NCBI GenBank assembly: GCA_003550305.1
Contig: QKYT01000702.1
Span: 9,050 to 32,495, forward strand
From: Glomus cerebriforme
Taxonomy: Eukaryota; Glomeromycota; Glomeromycetes; Glomerales; Glomeraceae
Direction of reading: 5' to 3'
Length of the DNA: 23,446 nucleotides
Below are positions 8,454-20,900 of the stretch, in pieces; position 1 is the stretch's first letter, and each line of letters opens with the position of its first letter. Position numbers and translations under genes: made by a program. The notes under the pieces are model-generated. The model saw nothing but the letters and a program-made list of their open reading frames with translations. It was not told the origin of the DNA and did no database searches.

Positions 8454-11400
8454 ATGAGGGATAATGCAGAATCATCTCAATTTTTAACAACATTATTAGC
8501 AAATTACACATTCAATGATAATAAAATAGAAACATATGTGCCATTTATATTAGAAACAATAACGCAACACCAACTTTTAAGTAATAAAAACGAATTGAGT
8601 GGTAGAGAACAACAAGTAGTAGCATTACATAAATGGTGTACTCGAATAAATTCTTTGTTACAATCTAAAGTAACAAATGCAAGATGGGCAGGAATTTGTT
8701 TTATTAAAATTACTTTGAAACAATCTGAAGAATCATTTATACAAAACTTACAAAGTTGGACCACAACATTAATGGTTTTACTTACAGTTAAGTATATGAT
8801 TTCTTTACAATTAGTTATTTGAATCGAATCAATTAAATCTATTTATCATTAGAAACCGGAACCAATACTCATATTAAAAGAAATAATAACGACATTGACA
8901 GAATTATTTAATAAAACACAAAATAAACCAGAATTACAAAGAGAAATAACAACACAACAATTACCACGGTTTAATACATTTTTAATTAAATTATCAGGAT
9001 TAAATAAAGAATTATTACCTACAATATTAAATGCACTGTCTCATTCGGTAAAAAATTTTCCTACGATATTTCGTCCTGTTAATGAACAGACGCAAAAATT
9101 ATGTTTAAATATATTATTAGATGGTACTTATGAATTCGAATCAGAATTAGTTAAAATGGCTATTGAATGTTTTACTCATATAATTAATTTTGGTGGTAAA
9201 TTAAATATGGATTATTGGAAAATAACCTTACTTAAACTTGTTGGATCTTTGAATAATATTTTGGATAGATTATTTGATGCAATTGATGAAGGTATTTATA
9301 TTCTTTTTTTTTATTTAATTGCAAAACATATCATTTTTTATAAAATCTAAAATTTCTTTTATTTGCTAGACAAGGACGCGTCAAAGAAATTAACGGGATT
9401 TGAGATGCCACGAGTATCAGAAGATTATGTTGTCGCTTTTCCAATATTATTCTCAAGATTTAAATGTTTAAGTGAATGTTTAATTTCTTTAATAAGGTAT
9501 ATCAAAAGCTGTGCGTAATTTTTTTTTATGTTATTGTGTTTACTTTCTAATTACATGAAAATGATTTCTCGTGGTAGCTTGCCAACTTCTTTACCTGTAC
9601 AAATTCCCGTGAACCAAATACTAGATTTATTATGTAGGGTTTATAATATTCATGATGGTTCATTAGTATGTATTTAAAAATTTTTTAATAATCATTTTTT
9701 TATTTTGTTTTTAAATTTACTCATTGTAATTTAACAATAGATTGCAAATAACAAAGATAAAACCGAATATTATACACTTATGTTAGGTATTCCATCATTA
9801 TTCATGAGATGTAATAAAATTCTTTCGGCTGTAATTTTAAGGTAAACAAAAAATTCGAGCAGATATATCTTTATGTATTCTTTTTAATTTAAACAATTTA
9901 AACAATTAATCATATAGTGTTGATGGACATTTAACGCGTCATTTACGTATGATTTCTTCTATACTCCTTAAACTTCTCAACAACTCAAAATCACGATGGT
10001 ACAAACATTTATAATTTTTAAAATAAGCATTAATAAAGAAGAATTCATGACTTTCTCATATATTTTTTTTTTATTAGGTTACTTCGAGTATCAACATATA
10101 ATTTAATAAATCTTTGTATACAAAAATATGGAATTGGTTTAACAAATTTTACATCATCATCAATATTGTTGTCTTTTATAATTGATGATATAGAAATTAT
10201 ACAAAAATCTCAATATGATATTTCTATTAATACTACGGCTTCTACTAGTAACAAGGTTAATATTTCGACATTTAATATAATAATTTTAATATCTATTAAT
10301 TTGACTAATTAATTAATTTATTGTATTATTTTAATTTGACAAAAGAAATCAGGCAAAAAGAAGGAGTTATCGTCACAAATAACAAATTCTGATGCACTTG
10401 TTAATCCAAGTGGTATCATATACTCACAAACGAACAGCGATGTACAATGTTCAGCATTAGAAGGTACCAAATCTATATATATATATATATTTATTTACCT
10501 TTCTTTTATCTTCTTTTTTTTTTGTTCTCATTTAATTTACTAAACTTACTACAAAATATATAATAAAGTGTTAAAGAATTACTTGAAAAAATGTGGAGCA
10601 TCCATATCATCAAATACAAGATCATCACTAGATAACGTTCTATTATCAAGAATATTATCACAAAACATCTCATCTACATATAATTCAAGTAATATCTTAC
10701 TTAACGAAGAGAACGTAAATATGAAATTATATGAATGTTTATTATATTCTATAATTTCTCCTTCAGTATACCAGCCTACCATATTACCGCATGCTTTACG
10801 AATTTTTTCAGCTGGTCAAAATTCTCAATCAATCCAAGTAAGTTAAAGAATGATCTTTATCTAACTATCCTTTTTTTTGTGTGCTAAATTATTCTTTTAT
10901 TAATATACAGCTACAATCATTTTGCTCTTATGCTTTGTCTATATGCGATCTAATATTTCATAATCGTTTACCGCCTCTCGAGCGATCCTCCGCAAACACG
11001 CTAATTACAAAACAACTAGAACACACCACTGTAGAAAATATATCACAACAATTTTATACAGAAAATAACCAATCTGAAAATGAAAAAGGCGTTGATAATA
11101 TTAATATGATTGGTTTAGATCAATCATCGCAAAAAACTTTTGATATTATCTCAGCACAAACAAGTTCATCAACGATGGCTAACATAGATGAAGATATATC
11201 TATTGATGTATTCGATGGTGATAGTAATACATCGGACAGTAAAAATGATATCCTGACAGATAAGATTGACATTGACATAGTTAAGTTTTTAATATTTTTA
11301 CATTAATTTGTAAATTAAATATTTACGATAAAATATAAATATTGCTTTTCTAGGTTGAACAACCTCAATCTATCTCTTCAGAAATGAGCATAGAAAACCA

Positions 11401-11581
11401 AAAGAAAAGAATACGTTGTCCATCTCCTGTTGGTGTAGAAAAAGAATTAGCTAAGAAAAAGGATCATGATCGTGTTTATAAATCTCAAAGAATATATAAT
11501 ACTGATGAAGATTCTGATGATATGGAAATACCTGAAATTATAATGGAAGGCCCTGATTCTGAATTTGAAGATAATGAATAA
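8454..11581 (+). CDS. RIX1: Rix1/Ipi2 (PELP1-family) pre-60S ribosome assembly protein
   Basis: Eleven exons join to 776 residues: 8454-8786, 8853-9291, 9370-9496, 9578-9665, 9741-9841, 9918-9998, 10078-10255, 10346-10463, 10569-10837, 10911-11279, 11354-11581. Rix1 works with Ipi1 and Ipi3, and with the Rea1/Midasin ATPase, in ITS2 processing and nucleoplasmic pre-60S remodelling. Budding yeast Rix1 is of similar length (about 760). The N-terminal RIX1 domain is recognisable: REQQVVALHKWCTRINSLLQ with NARWAGICFIKITLKQ, then ELLPTILNALSHSVKNFPTI, the hallmark run-up to an all-helical repeat. Residues about 310-340 give LPTSLPVQIPVNQILDLLCR, a typical Rix1/PELP1 motif. The C-terminus is low-complexity and acidic, with a KKR cluster (QKKRIRC) and a D/E-rich tail ending EFEDNE. 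An AATAAA overlaps the stop. A TA repeat sits in the intron after exon 8. Assignment is from these motifs plus length; the middle is weakly conserved. Confidence 0.82.
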
Positions 11582-11882
11582 AATGACACGTTAAAATTTA
11601 AAATCCTTATTTTTTTAAAAAAAAATATATTTTTTTTTTATTATAAAATACTTTTTAAATTTATATATATATATATATATATTTGTTTAATTACTATATA
11701 CTCTAGTTAGATTAACACTAGTATGATAAAGAACAAAAAAAAACTAAAAGTAGAGTTTTCTACAAGTTAAAACATTAAGAATAGATTATTATTCACTAAA
11801 TTCCTTTTTTTTTTTTAATAACAATTTAAAAAAATTTTATTTTTTTTTTTTTTTTTTTTTTTTTAAGAAAATAAAGAAAATT
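11582..11882. terminator. Convergent 3' region with long T run
   Basis: The 301 bp between the convergent stops of RIX1 and the MFS gene must hold both 3' ends. They contain T/A homopolymers, an (AT)n microsatellite near 11660-11682 and an unbroken run of 25 T at 11840-11864. On the minus strand that run is an A tract starting 18 nt past the MFS stop codon. No clean polyadenylation hexamer is obvious for the minus gene. Confidence 0.45.
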
Positions 11883-13911
11883 TTACATTCTACTATCACC
11901 GAATACACCATAATGATATTGTTCATCATCATCATCATCGGTAGGTATTAATTCATATCTACCTTTTTTAGTAATAGATCTTGGTACGGTTTCAACGGAA
12001 AGAATACTTCTTGGTCTTTCAATAGTAGTTTGACCATAATTAATACCTTGCCATGGTGATCTAATACGATTATTTCTTCTTCTTTTATTTATAATATTAA
12101 AATATGTAAATCCATTTTCCCCCCACCAATATAATATCATACTTAATATACTTATTGCAATAACAAATCCAAACATCAATCTTGATCCTCCCGAACTACC
12201 GAATAATATTCCACCAAATAAACTACCAAATCCTGTACCAACACCAGCATAAAGTGCCGACATAATCCCTTGTGAAAATGATACAAGATTTGGTGGTGCA
12301 TTATTTGCAATATGAGTTACTCCACTAACCCATAATGATGAAAATCCAATTCCATTTAATAATTGCACGATAAGTGCAATTACATGAGAGAATAAATTAG
12401 GTTGTAAAAACAAATATGTTAAACAACGTATAATTGTAACAATATGGGCGAGTAATATCAATGAACTTATTCCAAATTGTGAAATTAACTAAAAGAACAA
12501 GTTCAGAAATCAGATTAATTTAATTTGATATCTTTATAAATAAAATTACATATCTATTTAATATAAATTAAATTAAATTCTTACCTCTTTAGAATAAAAA
12601 AAGAATAATAATTCAGTTACAGCACTAACTGGACCTGTTAAACCAAGAATGGTTGAACTTGCTTTCAAATCATTTTTAAGAAATAAAAATAAGAACGAAT
12701 TACTCATTGAAAGAGCAATTCCCATTAAAAACATAACAGTTAATAAAGTTACGACAGTTGGAGTTGTGAACAAAGTTTTCATCGCTGAAGTTGGATTATC
12801 AGTCGTTGGTATGTTAGGTGTAGTAGGAGGAAAAGCTAAAATGTCTAGATCAGGCACTGGAATTCCATCATCTTCATCTTCATCAGCTGATGAGGAATCT
12901 TCTGCATCTGATTCTTCAATATTCGAAGAAAAATCAACGCCAGATGAATTATAATTGTTAAATTTATTACTACTTCCTACTGAACTTGAAGCGATATCAA
13001 TATCATCATCAAGATCAATTAAAGGTTTAAAAGATTTATTCTTAAAATGTGTTGTTGGTACTATCTCAATATCATCGGAAGTTGAATTGAAATCGGTAGA
13101 AATGACCACAATAAGAAACGAAATTGCGGTGCAAAAAAAATAATAAAAGATAACGTTTACATTTTCAAATTTTTCCAAAAGTAAACCGACTCCCAAAGTG
13201 CTTAAACCATATGCAACAGATCCCCAGTATCTTTGTTGACCTACATTAATTAAAAAGAAATAAATAAATAAGAACAACAAAGTGGATCATATATTAATTA
13301 AACATACCATAAAGTTCTTTCTTATCGCCTAAAATCTTTAATACACCACTATCAACCAAAGCATTTACTGGTATGCCAAAGAAGGCAAACCATAAAGCGA
13401 CAATAAAAACGCATGCAAATATAAAGGCGTGTAAACTATTATCTGCATCTTGGATTAAACTTGGTAAAAACATTTGAGAAACTACTCCGATTGTTGCCAA
13501 AATATAGATAGCAACAATAATTGATCGATGTGCTTGAAATCGATCGGCCAAGCCAGTCCAAAGGGGACAACTTAGAGCAGAAATAAATGGAGCTACAGAA
13601 AAAACACCACCAATTTCCGAGGGGCTCAAATTTAACGAATAATAAAAGATAGGAAGGTACGGTAAGGTCGAACCCAAACCAGCACATAAGAATATAAATA
13701 ATAATTTAGTAGAAAGATAAGGTACAGTGGAAATAGACGTTATAAATTTACGAGAAAATGATTGTTTCCAATTCCCATCGGGATCACGAGGTAATGATAT
13801 ATTATTTGAATTTCGTTCAAAAATACCAGTTAACCAATTTGGAGGTGCAAATTGGAGCGTGGTTGAAGACTGTGCTTTTTTTTTTAATTTTGATCTCTGA
13901 GAAGAAAACAT
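11883..13911 (-). CDS. MFS carrier, MFSD6-like (MFS_1_like) family
   Basis: Three exons (13911-13308, 13240-12585, 12488-11883) join to 621 residues. This is a 12-segment major facilitator superfamily membrane carrier. Segments lie at about 68-91, 98-120, 128-148, 160-182, 206-224, 229-248, 361-387, 396-417 and four more in exon 3 (from GISSLILLAHIVTII to MFGFVIAISILSMILYWW). Family signatures are LPYLPIFYYSLNLSPSEIG in the first segment/loop and PLWTGLADR after the second. The N-terminus (1-60) is basic and cytoplasmic. A loop of about 110 residues between segments 6 and 7 (250-358) is rich in D, E and S (ESDAEDSSSADEDEDDG), longer than the usual central loop. The C-terminal tail holds five Asp encoded by a GAT repeat (11928-11940 region). 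The substrate cannot be told from sequence. A TATA-like stretch lies near 14005-14020, about 100 bp upstream. Confidence 0.85.
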
Positions 13912-14933
13912 TTTTTGATAATAATATTGTTGTTATTTTACTGTATCAGAAAAAGTTTGTTTATACGGAAAATTTTTTTTTATGCGTTATATAACTGTTA
14001 TATATCGTTATATATAAAATGAGTATGTAACTCTTATAGTACATATTAAATATTGCTTAGAAGCGTTCCTGCATAAATTGCATACGCTGCGTATTAAAAG
14101 ATCTAAGGGCAGATTACATCATTTTACTTGATAAGTCTACAATGTTTGGTTATTGATTAGTTGAAATTGAAACCCGTTAACTTTTTTGCAGAGACAATGA
14201 ATGACAATGCAGGATTTTTCCGAAAAAGTGAACACCTTGTCCGAAATCACTTTTTTATTGGATTAAAAGGATAAGAATTTGATTAGAATAGATAAGGATT
14301 CGAAAACCTTACAAATCACCCCAAAACTTGGTATTTGTAACTTATGAAATGACAAATCGGAAAAATGAAGGTTATCTTATATTTGTGACAAACGATTTTA
14401 TGTTTCTAGAATATCAGAACAATAAATTTATCAAATTAGGAAAAGAATGAAAGATTCTGCAAAAATAAATAAATGAACAATTTTAATTAGGCCAAACTTG
14501 GTCAAGCCTTTTAGACCTTTTAGGCATTTAATTCCCAATTAAGGTCAAGAGAATTGTAAATCCATTATCAAACTTAATAATATAGTAGCATTTTTGAAAT
14601 GCAACTTTTGAATTGCAAATCATTTAGATGCATGGATAAATTGATTATCAGCAGTTCCTGGAACCTAATTGGCCTGCCACCATGCGAGAAAATTCGTAGA
14701 CAAATTTTACTTGTAAACCATTTAAGGAATACCACATTCTTTTTTAGCAAAATGCTCTATTCATTCGTTATCACAATAACAATAACAAATAATATTAGAA
14801 TAAATTACAATAACCTAAAGCTTTATTATTTTTACAACAAATTTTTTAATTATATAAATTCTAATTTGTTTGAATAACTTTTTAAATTAAAAATGATATA
14901 ATAAATAATACACTATCTTTTTAACCATTTTTT
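13912..14933. other. 1-kb intergenic region, MFS promoter and GCN1 3' side
   Basis: The left part must hold the promoter of the minus-strand MFS gene, and TATATATAA-like sequence appears at about 14000-14020. The right part lies downstream of the GCN1 stop. In between (about 14050-14760) base composition is more balanced than in other spacers. A 92-codon plus-strand frame starts at 14599, but it matches no family I know, lacks conserved motifs and ends in AT-rich sequence. I could not find a tRNA, clear terminal repeats or a transposase remnant. Confidence 0.5.
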
Positions 14934-17900
14934 CTATTCTTGATCAACATTTGAATCAAAAGTACCAATATTGCCAACTGCCCATATTTCCTGTTCTTCT
15001 TCATCCATATCACTTGTCATTCCTGCCTGAATTTGTTCCATCTTTTGTTGTTCTTGTACTACTAGTTTTGTTAAGATACGTTTATGAAAATCTGTAATTG
15101 ATTTCGCTGTCGTTGCGTCAACTGTTGATAAATATTGCTACAATATAAATAATAATATTATTATTATTAATTGTTAAATAATATGATCATAATAATAATT
15201 TAAATAAATATATAATTCAAATTTGAACAAACCTGTAATATAGTTTCGCCATCTAATAATTGTAATACGTATACTAATGCTAGTTCGGCTGACAATTTTA
15301 CTGGAACAATTCGATCACGTGCACATGCAATCATGGGCGGTATGATTATAGGTAGGTGAGGCTCAAGGATCTATACCAAAGTATTTAACTTTTTTAGTAA
15401 TATTGAAATCGTTAATTATAAATATTAATTATATAAATACTTGTGGAAATTTTTTTCCGACTGCCCGAAGGACAGTTAACGTCAAACGTTTTGTCTCCCC
15501 TAATAGTGTAGCAGGTTCACGAACGTTGGTTGCTAGTGCATCAACAAGACGAGCAATCGTAGATCCTTCGTGATATAAGTCAATAAGCAACATTTTACCA
15601 ATTGCTATTATTGCCGTATCAGAAATATTTGGCTATAAAGATAATAAAAATTTAAGAAATTCCTTAAAAAAAGATAACCAACAGATTAGAAATAATAAAA
15701 AATTTTATTTACCAAATTACTTGCCGATCCTTTCGAAATAATATCTACAACTTCGTTTGTATAACCTAAGTCATAAAACATTCTTGAAGATCCTACAAGA
15801 ATTGCATTGATTGCTAATAGAGAACTTTGCGATGGAAAACCTCCAGCTAAAATGTGAGCTCTTAAATTGAATTAAGAATTATTTAGAAAGAAATATATAT
15901 GTATATAATAATAAACTTCAATCATTATCACTTACGAGATGATAGGCATAGCCTCTTGTGGAGCGATGTGCTTACATAAACTTCCAAACAAACGAGATGA
16001 ACCAACTATCATTCCATCTTAAAAAGATTTGATATATATGTTTATATATATATTTTTAATGAGTTAAATAAAATGGACATAGTTTTCATACCTGAAGTAT
16101 CGCTTAAACCATCCACAATAACTTTAATTACACTTTTCTTTGAAGTATCATTCATCCCATCTCCAGCTTTGTTCACTACACTTTCTAAGGCATTTAACAT
16201 TGCCTCTCGAACACTAGACTCACTAGTTTTGATGCCAGTAACCAACTCAATAATTAGAGGGTCTACCCTAGTTTGCAGTGAGATCAGAATACCAAGAGCT
16301 GATGCCGCTCTTGAGCGAACAAGAGCACTTGAAGGATCAGAAAGAGATTTAATGAAAGTACGTTGCAATTGAGGAATAAAGGGTTTAAGATGAGTAGGAA
16401 CTTTAGTAAGCAAAAGACTTAAAGTGTGTAGTATAGCAGCTTTCACTTGAGGAGGATAACGATCACCAATAATACGAATAAGAGGACCGGTGATTTGCGT
16501 AACAAATGGTCGAAGTGCTTCAGCCGAAGTTCTTTGAATAAGATCTCCAATACCCAAAGCGGATTGTTCACGAACTTCAGCAGTGCCGTACATTAATCCT
16601 TGCAAAAATATTGGAAGAATGGGACTAATACCCTTTGGTAAACAAAAGCCTGGTAGGTCTACATCAGGTATACCAACACCTTTCACAGCACGACGGACAG
16701 GTATGACCATTTGTTCTAATTCGTCTTTCTTTAAAGGTTTGATTACAGCTGTCAAAGCATCCCAAGCCGCTTTTACAACAATATGCTGTCGATCATCCAG
16801 GAGTAAAATCAGTACACGTATCCACTCAGTTACATATCGAGAATAGTCCATTTTACTTTCACTACAAAAGGTTGTAACAATATCGCATGCACCAGCTCGG
16901 TGAGAGGGATCATCATTCTTTACTGCTTCAAAAAGTATTGTCATTAAAGTCTGAAGACCTTCAACATTATCAATAGAAAGCAATAATGCCTTTTTGGTTT
17001 CTTTCAACTCCGATAAAGTATCTTCATCGGTTTCCGTACCCAATGATATCATAAGTGCATTTAATATTTGTGCTAAACGTTTGTTAAGAGCAGGTCCGGC
17101 TACTGTTACCAGTGATGCAAGAGCTCGAGCATTAAATGCATTAATTGGTGTTTGTATAAGAGTAGGAATGAGTACAGGAAAAACTACATTAGCGCGTACG
17201 GCCATAATTTCTTTCAGGGCTTCTAAAGCATATATAGATTCATCTCCTGATTGTAGTGAGTTAAGTAGTATTGGTAAAATTTCGTCTATTGCCTTGTCTC
17301 CTACACTCTGCTGAAGAGTATCAAAAGCTTATAAAACAAAACAAGAGTTAAAAAAAAAAAACAAAGCAAAATTTTAAATATCAATTAAAATTTTTTTAAT
17401 TACCCTGAGCAGCTGCCTCGCGTACGTCGCTTGATTCATCGACCAATGCTTTTCTAACAGCAGGAATAATTGAATCAACATAATCAATGACTTGAATTTT
17501 CCCTGCCGTACTCATTACTTCGCTCAGACCAATACAGACACCCTGTCTCATATCTGCTTCTTGAGATTCTAAACCTTCTTCAAGAATTGGTATAATTTCA
17601 GATAAAACACTTTCACCTAATTTACGAACAAGCTCTCCAAGTGTTCGACCAGCCACTTGACGCTTCTCATAGCTAGGACTTGCAAGATTACGAATAATCA
17701 TTCCCATCATAATTGGAAGTATTTCTTTGACGGTGCGAGGAGTATTAGATACAATAGATTTCCATACGTGAATTGACGCTTGTCGAACAATACCAGAAAC
17801 TTTTTTAAAAATGAAAAATAAATTAACGTTGAGAGTTTTTAAATAAATATATAATAATATTCCTTAAATATTCTTAAGATCAAACATAATAATTAAATTA

Positions 17901-20900
17901 TCACAAAGAAATAACTTACCATCTTGTCTCACAATGTATAAAGCAGCCAATAGACGATCACGTCTTTCTTTACCAAGAATTTGAAGTAGGACCTTTCTAC
18001 CGGCCTCCGTACCGCCGGATTCATCTTCATCTCCTTCAGTTTCAGTTTTACCACTGATACCTGTAATTCTATACAATAAATCTCCCATAAGTTGTACAGA
18101 ACTCTGTCTGATCCTCCAATTGTCATCAAATAATCCTCTCTCCAGCTCAGGAAGTAAGAGGTCCACTGCTTTCGTTGCATAATTTGCTACAATCATTTGA
18201 CCTGCTCGAAGTGAAGCATCACGTACATATTCAGATTCATCCGCAAGTCCGGATAAAATTGGTGGAATAATTCGACCAAGATAGGGTTGGAACCGAAGAC
18301 CAAATGTTGCGGGAAGATAGATGAGTAGCGACATGAAACCTTCTCGGACATAAGATTTTGTGCTACTAGTATTACTAATTATTTCTGGTAAAAGTCCATC
18401 AAGTCGTTCAAGACCCAATCCAGCTAATACTTCACTAAGACCCTGTGCTGCACCCTGTCGATCGACACCACTTGTATCAGATTTAAGTGTGTGTACAAGT
18501 TCATTGACAAGATTAGGAAATTTGTCTTCGCCAAGTTTTTCAACCATAGTACCAAGCGCTTTTGCTGCTGTAGCACGAGCATCCGGTACTGGATCAACTA
18601 ATATTTCTTTGAGACCAGGTAAAAGTCTAGGTAAATACGGGATAATATCTCTGACATCCGTAAGAGATGCCATATTACCAACAATTTGTGAAGACTTTTT
18701 TTTGATCTCCGTTCCTCGTTCTTTTAATCCACGTTCAAGAATTGGCATCACCTTTAAACGAAACGGAGTCATTGTTATAAATTTCAAAGAGATTATTAAA
18801 GTCAAAAATAATTATAGAAACAATCATTAAATGTATATATACCAATGCTAGTGAAGGAGCATCGATATAATGCACAAAAGCGGTTTCTAATAATGAATCT
18901 AATGCAGCATTAGTATGCTTATCAGGATCACTCAGACCTTTAAGTAAAATTGGTACTAATGCTTGAATTTCAGGGTTACTAATAACTTCACCGAAACGTA
19001 ATAACGCTTCATTAGCGGCAGATTGAACGTTTATGTGTGAATCTGTAAGTACATTCGTCAACCGCGGAACAATTGTCGGAAGAGAAATAGAAAGCTGTTT
19101 AGGAGCGCAAAAAGCCATCGAGCCCAATAATTCAACTGAACCTTTCTTTGTTCGCCATTGTCGATCATCAAGTCCTGCTAATAGTGAAGGAAGGATAAGT
19201 TTGACACAATGTCCACTAATCTTACTCATTATTACTTTTGCAGCATCTGAAGTTGCTTCTCGAACATCAGGATGTGTGTCACCAAAACAAACTAAAAGCA
19301 AAGGAAGTATCTGAATAATATAAGGTTCAAAAAGACGACCCAAAGATTGTGATAATGTTTCGAAAGCAAAAAGAGCTCCTTGTCGATATTTATAGTCCTT
19401 TTTGTTGTCAACTGCCTCTTTTAATGCTGTCATAACGTTACAATCTTTTAAAGCTGAAATACCCGTGCCTTTAACAACTCCAGCTAAGCCAAATGCAGCG
19501 CCTCTCCGTTCTGCATATTTTTCAGAACGGAATAACTGATTCAGTAGTCCCTCGATTAAGTTGGGCGCATTATTTTTCATCGATTTAATAAGTGGCGGTA
19601 AACAATCACCAACTGCAGCTTGAACAGATTCCGAAGGAGTTTTTAATGTTTCAAGAAGTTTATCTATCACCACTGGGATCCTTGCATCAGTAGGATCTAA
19701 ATGCCGAGCTAAAGCTCCAAGCCAGATAACGACAGATTCGCGTATTCGATCATGTATTTCGGTAGGTACAGCGGGTTTATCTAAATAATTTTCTAACACT
19801 GGTAATAATGATGTAACATTTTTGGCTCCATGTACGTCAATAACAGCCAACCCAGCCTATTTTAAAAAATGAATTGTTTGTTAAAAAGGAAAAAATTACT
19901 TAAAAATATCACATTATATTATTAAAAAAAAATCTTTCATACTTCTAACATTTTTTGTCGAACTTGTGCACGAACATCACCGACGGCTTCATCATTGATG
20001 AGGAATTCAAAGAATGGAATCAAATCCGAAGACCTCATACATGGTGCGAGTGCACCAAGAGCAAGTGCCAACCCAACACGAGCTTCCCAAGAATCTTTTT
20101 TATGCACAGATTCTGGTCTAATCATACGAAATTCATCATATTCTAACTTGCCTGGAGAGGCCTAAATAATAATAAAAACACGTGTTTACTATTTTCTTCC
20201 TTATTATAATGAAGTATTTTTTTTTTTTTAAAAAAAAAAAAAAGGAAAATTATTATTCAATGTTAAAAATGTAATCAATACCTTCTCTTTATAATTATCG
20301 TAAATTAAATTTAACGTATCTGCCATTGAATCTTGAAAGTATTTTGCAGCACTACCTATCGCTTTGGAAGCAGCGACTTGAACATATTTTTCATTATGAA
20401 TTAATAAAGGTAATAATTCCAATGCATAACATGGTTCAACATCCATTCCATTGTCTTCCCATAATGTTAATGCCAACTTGGAATTATTTTCATCCTCATC
20501 ATGACATGCAACCCATAACTCACGAGAAAAGTCTATATCAGTAAGATCCAAATAATCTAATGCCTGTAATGAAGCATGGCGAACGAATGGTTCAGGAGAC
20601 AATAACCCGTTAAGTAATGTATCTATTTCTTCCCTTCTCGCGGTGTCTCCAATGGCTTCACATAAATTTACTAAAGCTGTTCTTGCTAATTTATTCAATT
20701 TAGGATGTTCATTAATAATTTGCAAAAGGACCTGAATCATTTCTGTTCGAGGTAGTAAAGGCGAAGACCCAATTGATGAATGAAAATATATGATATCTAA
20801 TCCAAGAGCAATTTGATCCATTGATGATTCAGCATCCTTTTCTCCTTTGCTTTCATATCTAATACCACCTCTTTTAACAACTTGATGAATTAATGGAAAA

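Noticed and set aside
10477..10492. (AT)n microsatellite in RIX1
   Set aside because: It falls wholly inside an intron of about 105 nt and needs no further explanation.
11839..13911. MFS gene as a retroposed copy because of the A tract after its stop
   Set aside because: The gene keeps two introns with proper splice sites and there is no flanking direct repeat.
14599..14877. 92-codon plus-strand frame between MFS and GCN1
   Set aside because: The first half looks less random than most, but I recognise no family and the second half dissolves into AT-rich residues. Kept only as a note on the spacer.
16073..19314. Several plus-strand frames of 87-156 codons opposite GCN1
   Set aside because: They are antisense shadows of a well-supported coding exon; the HEAT-repeat protein on the minus strand explains the open frames.
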